Assembly: GCF_013520985.1 (NCBI RefSeq)
Contig: NZ_JACDTY010000005.1
Coordinates: 287,753-351,752 of the forward strand
From: Mesorhizobium neociceri
GTDB taxonomy: Bacteria > Pseudomonadota > Alphaproteobacteria > Rhizobiales > Rhizobiaceae
Reading direction: 5' to 3'
DNA length: 64,000 bases
Shown here in pieces: positions 9,832-18,943 of the stretch. Numbering within the stretch: the first letter of the stretch is position 1; each line of letters begins with the position of its first letter. The notes beneath the pieces were generated by a model that made no database searches, was not told where the DNA came from, and saw nothing but the letters and a program-made list of their open reading frames with translations. The position numbers were made by a program, and so were the translations under genes.

Positions 9832-11433
9832 ATGGTGGACGTTGTTTCTAGCGAAGCGGGGATTCCGAGACCGGACCATCCGCTCAATCAATCGGGCGGC
9901 GCGAAGTGGTTCCTGCCGGCGTTCGGCGTGCTGGTGCTCGTCGGTGTCATCTATGTCGGCTACGCTCTCAGCCAGGATCTGGCGGTGGCCAAGACGGTGC
10001 CGTGGATCCTGCTTGGCATTGCCCTGCTGATTGCGCTGGGCTTCGAGTTCGTCAACGGCTTCCACGACACCGCCAACGCGGTGGCAACCGTCATCTACAC
10101 GCGCTCCATGCCGGCCGAATTTGCCGTCATGTGGTCGGGTGTCTTCAACTTCCTCGGCGTTTTGACCTCGAGCGGCGCGGTTGCCTTCGGCATCCTGTCT
10201 CTGCTGCCTGTCGAACTCATCCTTCAGGTCGGTTCTTCCTCGGGTTTCGCCATGGTGTTCGCGCTGCTCGTCGCGGCGATCCTGTGGAACCTCGGCACCT
10301 GGTTCCTCGGTCTGCCGGCTTCCAGCTCGCACACGATGGTCGGCTCGATCATCGGCGTCGGCCTCGCCAATCAGTTCATGGCGCCGGCCGGCAGCGCCAC
10401 CAGCGGCGTCGACTGGGGCCAGGCGACCAATGTCGGCATCACCTTGCTGGTGTCGCCGATCGTCGGCTTCTTCGCCGCCTTCATCCTGCTCTATGTGATG
10501 AAGCTGCTGGTCCGTAATCCTGCTCTCTACGAGGCGCCGAAGGGCAACACGCCGCCGCCATGGTGGATCCGCGGCCTGCTGATCTTCACCTGCACCGGCG
10601 TGTCTTTCGCGCACGGTTCCAATGACGGCCAGAAAGGCATGGGCCTGATCATGCTGATCCTGATCGGCGTCGTGCCGACGGCTTATGCGCTCAACCGCAC
10701 GCCCGACATCAACTATCTCGAGGCCTACAAGGCGGCATCGGTCGGCGTCGAGACGGCGCTCGGCAACTATGTCAAACCGGGCGTCACCGTCACCGACGCC
10801 AAGGCAGCGGTGCAGGACGCCGTGCGCACAAGGAGCTGGAGTGACCAGACGACGGTCGCGCTGCAGACCTACATTCACGACACGACCGCTTCGCTGCAGC
10901 CCTATGCCTCGGTCGACAATGTGCCGACCGACCTGGTCAGCAACGCCCGCAACGACATCTATCTGATCGGCGAGGCGCTGAAACTGATCGACAAGAAGAA
11001 GCTGCTGCCGATGCAAGACGCTGACCTCAAGGCGGTCACCGACTATCACAAGGCCGTCGACAACGCGACAAAGTTCATCCCGCTATGGGTGAAGATCGCC
11101 GTCGCTCTGGCGCTGGGCCTCGGCACCATGGTCGGCTGGAAACGCATCGTCGTGACCGTCGGCGAGAAGATCGGCAAGAGCCACCTGACCTATGGCCAGG
11201 GCGCGGCCGCCGAACTGGTGGCGATGGTGACCATCGGCATGGCCGACCGCTTCGGCCTGCCGGTGTCGACCACCCATGTGCTGTCGTCTGGCGTTGCCGG
11301 CACCATGGCGGCCAACGGGTCGGGCCTGCAATGGTCGACGGTGCGCAACCTGCTGCTTGCCTGGGTGCTGACCCTGCCGTGCTCGATCACGCTCGCCTTC
11401 GTGCTGTTCATCATCTTCCGCCAGGTGTTCTGA
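9832..11433 (+). CDS. pit: Inorganic phosphate transporter, PiT family
   Basis: Predicted inner-membrane low-affinity phosphate:H+ (metal-phosphate) symporter of 533 residues. The two inverted PiT signature halves are present: FEFVNGFHDTANAVAT near residue 65 and SFAHGSNDGQKGMG near residue 260. PASSSHTMVGSIIG and PVSTTHVLSSGVAG supply the paired P-S-S/T-T-H motifs. About ten hydrophobic segments flank a central soluble loop of about 120 residues (roughly residues 285-405), longer than in the shortest family members. The ATG is preceded by GGAG at 9821. It is monocistronic, followed directly by a strong terminator. Confidence 0.93.
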   Translation: MVDVVSSEAGIPRPDHPLNQSGGAKWFLPAFGVLVLVGVIYVGYALSQDLAVAKTVPWILLGIALLIALGFEFVNGFHDTANAVATVIYTRSMPAEFAVMWSGVFNFLGVLTSSGAVAFGILSLLPVELILQVGSSSGFAMVFALLVAAILWNLGTWFLGLPASSSHTMVGSIIGVGLANQFMAPAGSATSGVDWGQATNVGITLLVSPIVGFFAAFILLYVMKLLVRNPALYEAPKGNTPPPWWIRGLLIFTCTGVSFAHGSNDGQKGMGLIMLILIGVVPTAYALNRTPDINYLEAYKAASVGVETALGNYVKPGVTVTDAKAAVQDAVRTRSWSDQTTVALQTYIHDTTASLQPYASVDNVPTDLVSNARNDIYLIGEALKLIDKKKLLPMQDADLKAVTDYHKAVDNATKFIPLWVKIAVALALGLGTMVGWKRIVVTVGEKIGKSHLTYGQGAAAELVAMVTIGMADRFGLPVSTTHVLSSGVAGTMAANGSGLQWSTVRNLLLAWVLTLPCSITLAFVLFIIFRQVF

Positions 11434-11460
11434 GCGGGCGACGCAAGGGACTTTCAAGCG

Positions 11461-11494
11461 AAAGGCAGCGCCGGCGATCGGCGCTGCCTTTTTT
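11461..11494 (+). terminator. Intrinsic terminator of pit
   Basis: A 12-bp perfect stem (arms 11461-11472 and 11480-11491) with a 7-nt loop runs into a T-tract, 28 nt after the pit stop codon. This is a canonical Rho-independent terminator. Confidence 0.9.
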
Positions 11495-11540
11495 GTCTTG
11501 GGGATGTTCTACGGAGCTATTCGAAGCGCCGGAGGGACAG

Positions 11541-11699
11541 CACCCCCCCCTCTGGCCTGCCGGCCATCTCCCCCGCAAGGAGGGAGATCGATGCCGCCTC
11601 TGCCTTCGCCAATCTCCAATGTCAAAAAGCCGACGGGACGCATAAACTGCCAATCTCCCCCCTTGCGGGGGAGATGTCCGGCAGGACAGAGGGGGTGTG
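11541..11699. repeat. Long inverted repeat (RIME-like intergenic element)
   Basis: Arms of about 48 bp (11541-11588 and 11652-11699) are near-complementary with only a few mismatches, around a 63-nt spacer. Each arm contains CATCTCCCCCGCAAGG and a CTGCCGG segment. It lies in the 334-bp gap between pit and the patatin gene. It matches the form of short non-coding palindromic elements dispersed through rhizobial genomes. No coding sequence is seen here. Confidence 0.75.
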
Positions 11700-11767
11700 A
11701 AGGAACTCGATCGCGGCGATTTCCTATACCGGAAAGACCCCGTCGAGTTGTCCTTCTACCAGAACCC

Positions 11768-12928
11768 TTAGGTCGGGTCTTCGCGGTGCAGATCGTGGAT
11801 GGTAACGCCGTCGGCATTGGTCGGCAGCATCAGCCACTTCTTGTGGCGCAGCGTGCGTTCCGTATCCTCCAGGCCCATCTCCCAGTGCTCGCGCATCGAC
11901 GTGCCGGAGAACTCGTAATCCTTGGCGTGCCCCTCATAGCCTTTGTGCTGGTAGATGAGGTGGACGATGTTGACTACGCCGGCATCCGAATAATCGGCGA
12001 TCAATTCCTTCTCGCCGTCCTTCAGCTGCTCTGGCGGCACGCGCTTCAGCGCATCGAGCAACTTCATCTTCAGCGCATGGATACGCTGGAAATTGTCGGT
12101 GTTCTGGCGTGTGCGGCTGGAATACATGATGTCCTTGTGGCGTGACAGCACGTCGGCCATGCCGCGCGGCAGCACACCGCGGGCGCTGAACAGGTCGACT
12201 TGGAACACCAGTGAGGAGCGGTCCTCTTCCTGGTCGAGCAGATATTGCAGCGGCGTGTTCGAAACGATGCCGCCGTCCCAGTAATACTCGCCCTCGATGC
12301 GGATCGACGGGAAGGCCGGCGGCAGCGCGCCGCTGGCCATGATGTGCTCCGGCTCGATACGCACCTTCTCAGTGTCGAAATAGACGAAATTGCCGGTCCG
12401 GACATTGACCGCGCCGACGCTCAGCCGCTTTTTGCCGTCGTTCAGCACATCGAAGTCGATCAGGCTCTCCAACGTATCCTTGAGCTCGGCGGTGTCATAG
12501 AAGGAGGTAGCGCCTTCCGCGCCCGCCAGTTGGAGCCAGGGATTGGGCGAGCGCGGCTTGAAGAAGCCGGGCTGGCCCATCGCCATCGTCATGAATGACG
12601 ATGTCTGGTTGCGGATATCGCGGTAGATGTCGCCTTCCGGCGTATAGGGCCAGATCTTGCGGCCCGAAACCGTCTGCCAGAACTGTTCCAGCCGCTGCAG
12701 CCGGCGGCTCGGCTCGTTGCCGGCGATGATGGCGGCATTGATGGCGCCGATCGACACGCCCGACAGCCAGGTCGGTTCGCAGCCGGCATCGGCCAGCGCC
12801 TGATAGACGCCGGCCTGGTACGCGCCGAGCGCACCGCCGCCCTGGAATACCAGCGCGACGCGGTCGTATTGCGCGGTGATTTCCGCGATCGTGGCGGCAG
12901 TCGCCTTGCTGCGGTTACGCTCAAGCAC
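11768..12928 (-). CDS. Patatin-like phospholipase / acyl hydrolase
   Basis: Serine acyl hydrolase of the patatin family, 386 residues from the chosen GTG at 12928. The glycine-rich oxyanion segment [11 protein letters not shown] lies near residue 30, the nucleophile elbow GVSIG near residue 57, and the catalytic Asp in DGGIV at about residue 215, so the Ser-Asp dyad is complete. The GTG overlaps the acetoacetate decarboxylase stop by 8 nt and has GGAG upstream; a longer in-frame ATG at 13009 would run deep into that gene. Tight coupling to acetoacetate decarboxylase, opposite hydroxybutyrate dehydrogenase, suggests a role in lipid or polyhydroxybutyrate turnover. The substrate is not known. 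Confidence 0.88.
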   Translation of the reverse strand: MLERNRSKATAATIAEITAQYDRVALVFQGGGALGAYQAGVYQALADAGCEPTWLSGVSIGAINAAIIAGNEPSRRLQRLEQFWQTVSGRKIWPYTPEGDIYRDIRNQTSSFMTMAMGQPGFFKPRSPNPWLQLAGAEGATSFYDTAELKDTLESLIDFDVLNDGKKRLSVGAVNVRTGNFVYFDTEKVRIEPEHIMASGALPPAFPSIRIEGEYYWDGGIVSNTPLQYLLDQEEDRSSLVFQVDLFSARGVLPRGMADVLSRHKDIMYSSRTRQNTDNFQRIHALKMKLLDALKRVPPEQLKDGEKELIADYSDAGVVNIVHLIYQHKGYEGHAKDYEFSGTSMREHWEMGLEDTERTLRHKKWLMLPTNADGVTIHDLHREDPT

Positions 12929-13718
12929 TGACTTTCTCCAGTCTGGTCGCGCCGGCAGCAGACTGGCTATGGTCGGCGAGGTAATCATGCACGACTTCGC
13001 CGAGGCCAAGCGTCAGATCGGCTTTGAAGTGCACGGCCGAGACGATGTCGAGCACCGGCAATTTCGCCACATCGGCCATGACGTGCGGGCGAAGATCGAG
13101 CGCGGCCGGCGCTGTCCAGGCTTCCTTCAGCGTGATGTCGGTCAGGTAATAGCGCACCAGCTCGCAGATGCGTGGGGTTCCGTCGACATGCGGGATGATC
13201 TTGATCAGGAAGTTGGGCGCGGCAAGCGCGGCGAGCACCTGGTCGTGATCGGCTTCCCGATGCTTGTAGCCCATCGTGCCGGTGGCGCAGAGAACGCTGC
13301 CATAGTGCAGCGTGCCGACCACCACTTCGCCCTCATGCACAATCTTGGGGTTGGCGAGCTTTTTCGGAAACCCCCAGAGCTCGCGGCCGCCGGCGATCGG
13401 CGCATCGTCGTCGAGATACATGGAATGGACGTACCCGCCATGCTGGCCCTTGTACTTCACCGGGATGACCTGGCCGGTCTCGGTGTAGTCGCCGAAGCCG
13501 GTTGAGTCAGGCATGCGGATGAATTCGTATTTGACCAGCGGCTCGTCGATCTCCAGCGGCGCCGGCACCACGGCTTCGAGCGCCTCGCGGGTCGTGCGGT
13601 AGGTGATGATGACGTATTCGCGGTCGAAGAAGCGATACGGGCCGGGCGGGAAGGACGGGTTGGTGAGCGGCATCGCATAGGCACGCTTCACGACATCGGC
13701 GATTTCCAAATTGCTCAC
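12921..13718 (-). CDS. adc: Acetoacetate decarboxylase
   Basis: Converts acetoacetate to acetone and CO2 through a Schiff-base lysine. The family N-terminus ([18 protein letters not shown]) and the active-site region [14 protein letters not shown] with the paired lysines are intact. The GTG start at 13718 gives 265 residues, near the family norm. An ATG at 13934 would add about 70 non-homologous residues and overlap the divergent bdhA start, so it was not used; a TTG a few codons downstream is also possible. It is followed by the overlapping patatin gene. Together with bdhA it forms a 3-hydroxybutyrate/acetoacetate catabolic locus. Confidence 0.88.
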   Translation of the reverse strand: MSNLEIADVVKRAYAMPLTNPSFPPGPYRFFDREYVIITYRTTREALEAVVPAPLEIDEPLVKYEFIRMPDSTGFGDYTETGQVIPVKYKGQHGGYVHSMYLDDDAPIAGGRELWGFPKKLANPKIVHEGEVVVGTLHYGSVLCATGTMGYKHREADHDQVLAALAAPNFLIKIIPHVDGTPRICELVRYYLTDITLKEAWTAPAALDLRPHVMADVAKLPVLDIVSAVHFKADLTLGLGEVVHDYLADHSQSAAGATRLEKVSA

Positions 13719-13932
13719 CCATTGATTCAGGAATGATCTGTGCGAGACGTGCAGGACGATTATGTTGCACGGCAGCATGACAGTGCCATGTCGGGTCACT
13801 TCGGTGCCAGCTTCAAGGCGCTCGTGAGGGATCACAACATTGTAATCGCAATGACATATGGCCATGCCATTGTTATGTTGCGGTGCACAAACTATGTGCG
13901 CCATAGCTCCTCCACCATTCGCGAGATCTCCC

Positions 13933-14721
13933 ATGGGTTCCCTGTCTCAAAAGAATGCGCTCGTCACCGGCTCGACCAGCGGCATTGGCCTGGCCATCGC
14001 CCGCGCCTTTGCCGCCGAAGGCGCCAACGTCACCATCAACGGGCTCGGCGATGCCGCCGCGATAGAGCAGGAGCGTGCCGGCATCGAGAAGGATTTCGGC
14101 GTCAAGTGCCGCTATTCCGGCGCCAACATGATGGATGGCGCGGCAGTGACCGCCATGGTGCACGACGCCGAACAGGCCTTCGGCAGCCTCGACATTCTTG
14201 TCAACAATGCCGGGATACAGCATGTCGCGCCGATCGAAGACTTCCCTGACGACAAATGGGAAGCGATCATCCGCATCAATCTGCTTGCCGCCTTCTATGC
14301 GATCAAGGCCGTGGTGCCGGGCATGAAGGCGCGCAAATGGGGGCGCATCATCAACACCGCCTCGGCGCATGCGCTGGTCGCTTCGCCGTTCAAGTCGGCC
14401 TATGTCTCGGCCAAGCACGGCATTGCCGGCCTGACCAAGACGGTGGCGCTGGAAGTTGCCCAGGATGGCATCACCGTCAATGCCATCGCGCCCGGCTATG
14501 TCTGGACGCCGCTGGTCGAAAAGCAAATCCCCGACACGATGAAGGCACGCGGCATGACCGAGGAACAGGTCAAACACGACGTGCTTCTGGCAGCGCAGCC
14601 GACCAAGGAGTTCGTCACCGTCGAGGAGCTTGCCGCGCTGACACTGTTCCTGTGCTCGGATTCAGCCAGGCAGATCACCGGCACGACCTTGCCGATGGAT
14701 GGCGGCTGGACGGCGCAGTAG
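13933..14721 (+). CDS. bdhA: D-3-hydroxybutyrate dehydrogenase (SDR family)
   Basis: NAD-dependent short-chain dehydrogenase interconverting D-3-hydroxybutyrate and acetoacetate, 262 residues. It has the TGSTSGIG nucleotide-binding motif near residue 13, NNAG, a Ser plus YVSAKHG (YxxxK) active site near residue 155, and the C-terminal DGGWTAQ ending typical of bacterial BdhA. The internal ATG at 13933 matches the family N-terminus better than the upstream in-frame ATG at 13858. It is divergent from adc-patatin across about 210 bp, placing polyhydroxybutyrate breakdown and acetoacetate disposal together. Confidence 0.9.
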   Translation: MGSLSQKNALVTGSTSGIGLAIARAFAAEGANVTINGLGDAAAIEQERAGIEKDFGVKCRYSGANMMDGAAVTAMVHDAEQAFGSLDILVNNAGIQHVAPIEDFPDDKWEAIIRINLLAAFYAIKAVVPGMKARKWGRIINTASAHALVASPFKSAYVSAKHGIAGLTKTVALEVAQDGITVNAIAPGYVWTPLVEKQIPDTMKARGMTEEQVKHDVLLAAQPTKEFVTVEELAALTLFLCSDSARQITGTTLPMDGGWTAQ

Positions 14722-14726
14722 GCGAC

Positions 14727-14755
14727 TTGACAGTATCCCCCTGGGGAGGATACCG
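14727..14755 (+). promoter_or_regulatory. dmeR promoter with G/C-tract operator in the spacer
   Basis: A consensus -35 TTGACA lies at 14727-14732 and a weak -10 around 14749-14755. The spacer is an imperfect palindrome: GTATCC (14733-14738) and GGATAC (14748-14753) flank a CCC..GGGGA tract. G/C tracts flanked by inverted AT-containing arms are the known operator style of RcnR/CsoR-family repressors. Transcription would start within a few bases of the dmeR ATG at 14764. Confidence 0.6.
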
Positions 14756-14763
14756 GTCTGGGC

Positions 14764-15030
14764 ATGTCCAGCACGATCCATGCCTCCCACCCCGCCATCG
14801 TAAAGCGTCTCAAGCGCGCGCAAGGCCACCTTGCCGCAGTGCTTTCCATGTTCGAGGCACATCGTTCCTGTGTTGACCTCGCACAGCAACTCCATGCCGT
14901 GGAAAGCGCCATCAGCAGCGCCAAGCGGGAACTGATCCACGATCATATCGAACATTGCCTGACCGACACCGCAGAGGGCGGAGCGCACGACTCGCTGGCG
15001 GAACTCAAGCAGTTGGCCAAGTATCTATGA
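14764..15030 (+). CDS. dmeR: Metal-sensing repressor, CsoR/RcnR/FrmR family
   Basis: An 88-residue all-helical repressor. It has an N-terminal His (residue 7 region), HRSC with Cys at about residue 36, and HDHIEHC at about residues 59-65, the His/Cys ligand set of Ni/Co-sensing members. There is no HTH; the family binds DNA as a tetramer. It overlaps dmeF by 4 nt (ATGA), so the two are translationally coupled. No Shine-Dalgarno is visible and the predicted transcription start is about 3 nt upstream, suggesting a leaderless message. By analogy with dmeRF operons it should be released from DNA by Ni(II) or Co(II). Confidence 0.85.
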   Translation: MSSTIHASHPAIVKRLKRAQGHLAAVLSMFEAHRSCVDLAQQLHAVESAISSAKRELIHDHIEHCLTDTAEGGAHDSLAELKQLAKYL

Positions 15031-16067
15031 GCGATCTCGGCAGGCGCAGCCTCGACTGGTTCGGCTTCGGTTCGCACGGTCATGCCGGCCACGATCACGA
15101 CCACCACGGTCCGCATGGCCATACACATGGCGTCATCGATGCAACCATCGCGACGACCGATCGGGGCATCTGGGCCATAAAATGGTCCTTTGTCATCCTG
15201 GCGGTCACGGCAGCAATGCAGATGGCCGTGGTGGGTCTCTCGGGCAGCGTGGCCCTTCTTGCCGACACCATTCACAATATTGGAGACGCAACCACTGCCA
15301 TCCCCTTGTGGGTCGCCTTCATGCTGGCGAGGCGCAAGCCGTCATCAACCTTCACCTATGGACTGGGTCGGGTCGAAGACCTCGCCGGTATCGTCATCGT
15401 CCTGGTCATTCTGTTCAGCGCCATCGTCGCCGGGTACCAGGCTATCGAGCGCCTGATCCATCCGCAGGCAGTGACGCATCTCGGTTGGCTGACGGCGGCG
15501 GGCATCGTCGGCTTCCTCGGCAATGAGGCTGTCGCGGTGTTTCGCATTCGCATCGGCAGGGAAATCAACAGTGCGGCGCTCGTCGCCGACGGCTACCATG
15601 CCCGCACCGACGGGCTCACCAGCCTTGCCGTGGTCATTGGCGCTATCGGCGTCTGGCTCGGATTTCCGCTTGCCGACCCAATCATCGGGCTCCTCATCAC
15701 GGTCGCTATTTTCGGTATCGTCTGGCAATCGGCGCGCTCGGTGCTCACCCGTATGCTCGACGGCGTCGAGCCGGGTGTGATGGCCGAAATTCATCATGCT
15801 GGCGAGCATGTGCCGGGTGCTCACATCGTCGATGCCAAGGCCCGCTGGATTGGCCACAAGTTGCACGCCGACATCACCATCGCTGCAGACGAAACGTTGC
15901 CGCTCGCCGAAGCAAACAAGATCACGGCAGCGCTGGAGAATGAACTGTTCGAACACATGCCTGCGCTCGCGACGGCCAACATCCGGTTTTCGAGCGAACA
16001 TGGCGCGCACGAGCATCCACATCCTCACGACCACAATCATGGCGAACACCACGACCACCAACACTGA
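15027..16067 (+). CDS. dmeF: Cation diffusion facilitator, Ni/Co efflux (DmeF type)
   Basis: Proton-driven CDF exporter in the inner membrane, 346 residues from the ATG overlapping the dmeR stop. Six hydrophobic segments are visible. The metal-site motifs are HNIGD in TM2 (ADTIHNIGD near residue 80) and HARTD in TM5 (ADGYHARTD near residue 190). The N-terminus (about residues 14-35) and the C-terminus (about residues 325-346) are strongly His-rich, as expected for Ni/Co-handling DmeF. A C-terminal cytoplasmic domain precedes the second His tail. The longer open frame upstream of 15027 only re-reads dmeR. Confidence 0.9.
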   Translation: MSDLGRRSLDWFGFGSHGHAGHDHDHHGPHGHTHGVIDATIATTDRGIWAIKWSFVILAVTAAMQMAVVGLSGSVALLADTIHNIGDATTAIPLWVAFMLARRKPSSTFTYGLGRVEDLAGIVIVLVILFSAIVAGYQAIERLIHPQAVTHLGWLTAAGIVGFLGNEAVAVFRIRIGREINSAALVADGYHARTDGLTSLAVVIGAIGVWLGFPLADPIIGLLITVAIFGIVWQSARSVLTRMLDGVEPGVMAEIHHAGEHVPGAHIVDAKARWIGHKLHADITIAADETLPLAEANKITAALENELFEHMPALATANIRFSSEHGAHEHPHPHDHNHGEHHDHQH

Positions 16068-16106
16068 CGTGCGCAGAAAACCACCCGCTTCTGCTAGTCT
16101 AGGCTG

Positions 16107-16820
16107 ATGCTCCAGACGCTTGTCGAATTCCAACGCACCATCTACCTGGCGCTCGCCGATCAGATAAAGCTGCTCTCAGCTGGCGGCGGCTGGGTCGCGT
16201 TCCTTGCCTTTCTGCCGATGGGCGTGCTGTTTGGTGCGGCGCATGCCCTGACGCCGGGACATAGCAAAGCCGTCCTGGCCACGTATCTGGCCGGTTCGGA
16301 CGCCAAGGTTTCGCGCGGCCTTCTGGTGTCACTGACGCTCTCCTTCACGCATGTGACGATCGCGGTGCTGATTGCGGCGTTCTCGTTACCGCTGGTATCG
16401 ATTGCCTTGGGAAGCGTTGGCCGAGCGCCTCTGCTGGAAGACGTCAGCCGTGGGTTGCTTGGCCTGATTGGCATCTGGATGCTGTGGCGCGCATTGAGCC
16501 ACGGCCACCATCACAAGCATGAAGGCGAGGCGGTTGGCATCATGGCCGGCTTGATTCCATGCCCGCTGACGCTTTTCGTGATGACCTTCGCGATATCCAG
16601 AGGCGTTCCGCTTGCCGGCATTCTGTTTGCGGTCACCATGATGGCCGGTGTGGCGCTGACCTTGTCCTGCGTGGCGGTGTTGTCGATCCTGTTTCGAGAA
16701 CGGCTGGTGCATTTTTTCGACAGCCGGCCACGCTTGTTCGACATAATATCCAGAAGCATCGAAGGTATCGCCGGCCTCATTCTCGCTGGCGTCGCTGTTT
16801 GGCAAATTTCTGCGCGCTGA
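16107..16820 (+). CDS. RcnA/NicO-like nickel-cobalt exporter
   Basis: A 237-residue membrane protein of the NicO/RcnA superfamily with about six hydrophobic segments. The first-half signature GAAHALTPGHSKA (near residue 45) and the second-half GLIPCPLTLFVM (near residue 145) are intact. A short His loop (HGHHHKHEGE) lies between them, where RcnA carries its His-rich stretch. It starts 39 nt after dmeF in the same direction, so the operon would encode one sensor and two mechanistically different efflux pumps. The exact metal cannot be told from sequence. Confidence 0.82.
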   Translation: MLQTLVEFQRTIYLALADQIKLLSAGGGWVAFLAFLPMGVLFGAAHALTPGHSKAVLATYLAGSDAKVSRGLLVSLTLSFTHVTIAVLIAAFSLPLVSIALGSVGRAPLLEDVSRGLLGLIGIWMLWRALSHGHHHKHEGEAVGIMAGLIPCPLTLFVMTFAISRGVPLAGILFAVTMMAGVALTLSCVAVLSILFRERLVHFFDSRPRLFDIISRSIEGIAGLILAGVAVWQISAR

Positions 16821-16943
16821 GGACGTTGAAACGAACAGCCGAGACAAGGGGTTCTTTCGCGACGACCCCGTGAGGCGCCAGCCCAACGGTCGCGTCCAAA
16901 CCCCTCGCTCTGGAGGTGGACGCCATGCCGTCAACAACCGCCA

Positions 16944-17939
16944 TCATGGTGAAGGGCGAAATACGAGAATTGCGGCCTCGGATGCAAACCATCCAGCACG
17001 CACAGCAACAAAGAGGCGATCGAGTTCCGGCACGAAGAGCGAGGTCCGGGCTCCGCTGGAAGTTGCCACACGTTCGACCAATTCGAGCCCATTCGGGCTA
17101 CGCTGCACAACGTCGATCGCGCCGTCTCCGCAGCTCGCATAGATTCGATCGCGCTTGCCGTCGAAGAAAACATCATCGGCATCGCCGCAGGTATCGAGGC
17201 TCGCTGTCACCGCACCAGTTGCCGCATCCAGCAGGGCAAGCTTTGCCGGACTGCGGAAAACAACTGCAAGCTGTTTCCCCGTGCTGTCGAGCGCCATTGG
17301 AAAATTTGCCGCCAGGCCCGGTGTTTTCCAGGTGGCCACTTGCCTTCGCGATTTGAGGTCCACGACGGCGATCTGCCCGGCGTCCGGCACATTCGCGAAC
17401 ACCCGATCCGTTTTCGCGTCGACCTGAAAGCTTTCGGGATGGCCGGCCAGTCTCATGCCTTCGAGCTTTGAATGGGTCACCTGATCGAGGATGGCCAGTC
17501 CGCCATCGCCATATCCGACAAGGACATGACCGGAAGACGGATCGATGCGGACATTGTCCGCATCGTTGCCGAGAGCCGCGGTTCCCAGTGACGACAGATC
17601 ACCGGCGCGCAAGAACCGAACGGACCCGTCACCGCCATTGGCGACGACAATCACGTCCCGATCGGCAAGATACGCGGCGCCCTGCGGCTCCTTCAGCCCG
17701 TTGATCCTCTGGGAGACTTTCCCGGTCTGAAGGTCGACTACATCGACACTGTCGTTGCCGAGTTCGGCGACGAACAGCCGTCCCCCAACACGATCGATCG
17801 CCATATGGTCGACGCGGCCCCGGACGTTTTCGAGCGGGATCGTTCGCTCCAGGATCAGAGGCGGACCCGCCGCTGCCGTGCCGACTGAACACGGATGCAT
17901 GGCGGCGATGAGCCCGAGGGTCATGCAGGCGGCGCGCAC
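16944..17939 (-). CDS. YncE-like exported beta-propeller protein
   Basis: A 331-residue protein with an N-terminal signal peptide (hydrophobic residues about 5-24, cleavage near AAAG). Successive ~40-residue blades with NDSVDVVDLQTGKV, GDGSVRFL, GQIAVVDLKSRRQVATW and LALLDAATGAV are typical of YncE/lactonase-like seven-bladed propellers. It should be periplasmic. It is the last gene of a minus-strand unit and starts 9 nt after the DUF1259 gene. The function is unknown; in this context a periplasmic redox or metal-related partner is possible but unproven. Confidence 0.75.
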   Translation of the reverse strand: MRAACMTLGLIAAMHPCSVGTAAAGPPLILERTIPLENVRGRVDHMAIDRVGGRLFVAELGNDSVDVVDLQTGKVSQRINGLKEPQGAAYLADRDVIVVANGGDGSVRFLRAGDLSSLGTAALGNDADNVRIDPSSGHVLVGYGDGGLAILDQVTHSKLEGMRLAGHPESFQVDAKTDRVFANVPDAGQIAVVDLKSRRQVATWKTPGLAANFPMALDSTGKQLAVVFRSPAKLALLDAATGAVTASLDTCGDADDVFFDGKRDRIYASCGDGAIDVVQRSPNGLELVERVATSSGARTSLFVPELDRLFVAVRAGWFASEAAILVFRPSP

Positions 17940-17948
17940 TGGCCTGAC

Positions 17949-18851
17949 CTAACTGTTCGCGAGGTTCATCTTGTCGAGAGCCGCCTTGAGGCCGCGCGCC
18001 AGCTTGGCGGCGTCGTCATTGGCCCAGAAATGCATGAAGAATAGCCGCGGCTGATCGTCCAGCATGTGGTTATGCACAGCCGTCACCTCGATGCCGTTCT
18101 CCCGCAAGGCTTTCAGGACGGGATTGACCTCGGATGCGATCAGTACGAAATCGCCGGTGATCGCCGCCTTGCCGCCTCCGGTCGGCTGGAAGTTGATGCC
18201 AATGGCGGTGCCCATCGACACCGGCACCGCCATGCCGCTGTCGGTGATCGTCTCGGCTCGCGGGATGGTGAACTGATAGACCCCGCCATTGGCCTTGCCC
18301 TTGCGGCCGATGGCCTGGTCGACGGCCGCGGTATCGAAATCGATCTGCTGCGCGGAGGCTTGCGGCTGTGCGGCACCGGATGCGGCGCTCTCCATCGGCG
18401 TCTTGCTCAGCGCCAATCCGGCATGGAGCGCCGTGGCGAGCGTGACAGGGTCGCCCTGGCCGAAGAGGTGCATGTAGAGGGTCATTGGCTCAGAGCGCAG
18501 CAAATGGTTGTGCAATGCGGTGATCTCGATCCCGCTTTCTTCAAGCTTCTTCATCACCGGGTTCACCTCGTCCTGCGTCAAAACGATGTCACCCATGACC
18601 ATTGTCTGGCTCCCCATTGGATCGAAGGCGATCCAGCCTCCGAGCGCAAAACCTGGCTTTAGGGATACGCCATCAAGCGACACCTTCAGGTCGGTTCGTG
18701 GCAAGCCAACTCTATAGACGCCATCCGGCAGTGCGGTCCCTCCTTTGCCTAAGGCCTTTCCGACTTGGCTCCAATCGGGACTGGTGGCGAACGAAGGGGT
18801 GACGATGGTTGCGGCAGCAATAAGAACTGCCCAGCAGATGGGACGTGACAT
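17949..18851 (-). CDS. DUF1259-domain exported protein (two repeats)
   Basis: A 300-residue protein with a signal peptide (first ~22 residues, ending SFA). It contains two homologous halves, each with an EVNPVxKxLxExGIExTAxHNH core: the first near residue 105, the second near residue 245. The HNH histidines are conserved in both. This is the DUF1259 (LppY/LpqO) fold of unknown function. It lies 92 nt after the orphan cytochrome b gene and 9 nt before the YncE-like gene. The paired HNH motifs could form metal sites, which is inference. Confidence 0.8.
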   Translation of the reverse strand: MSRPICWAVLIAAATIVTPSFATSPDWSQVGKALGKGGTALPDGVYRVGLPRTDLKVSLDGVSLKPGFALGGWIAFDPMGSQTMVMGDIVLTQDEVNPVMKKLEESGIEITALHNHLLRSEPMTLYMHLFGQGDPVTLATALHAGLALSKTPMESAASGAAQPQASAQQIDFDTAAVDQAIGRKGKANGGVYQFTIPRAETITDSGMAVPVSMGTAIGINFQPTGGGKAAITGDFVLIASEVNPVLKALRENGIEVTAVHNHMLDDQPRLFFMHFWANDDAAKLARGLKAALDKMNLANS

Positions 18852-18943
18852 AGCGGTATTCCTCTTTTCTTCACTGCGAATTGATTGGTTGGCTCGTGAT
18901 CTTCAGGCGCCGAGGCCGCGGCTGGCCCGGCGCAGCTGGATGG

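Noticed and set aside
9790..11049. 419-codon minus-strand frame opposite pit
   Set aside because: Mirrors the PiT gene; composition is His/Arg/Asp-rich and no family is recognisable.
12921..13934. 337-residue version of acetoacetate decarboxylase
   Set aside because: The extra N-terminus has no family match and overlaps the divergent bdhA start; the GTG at 13718 fits family length.
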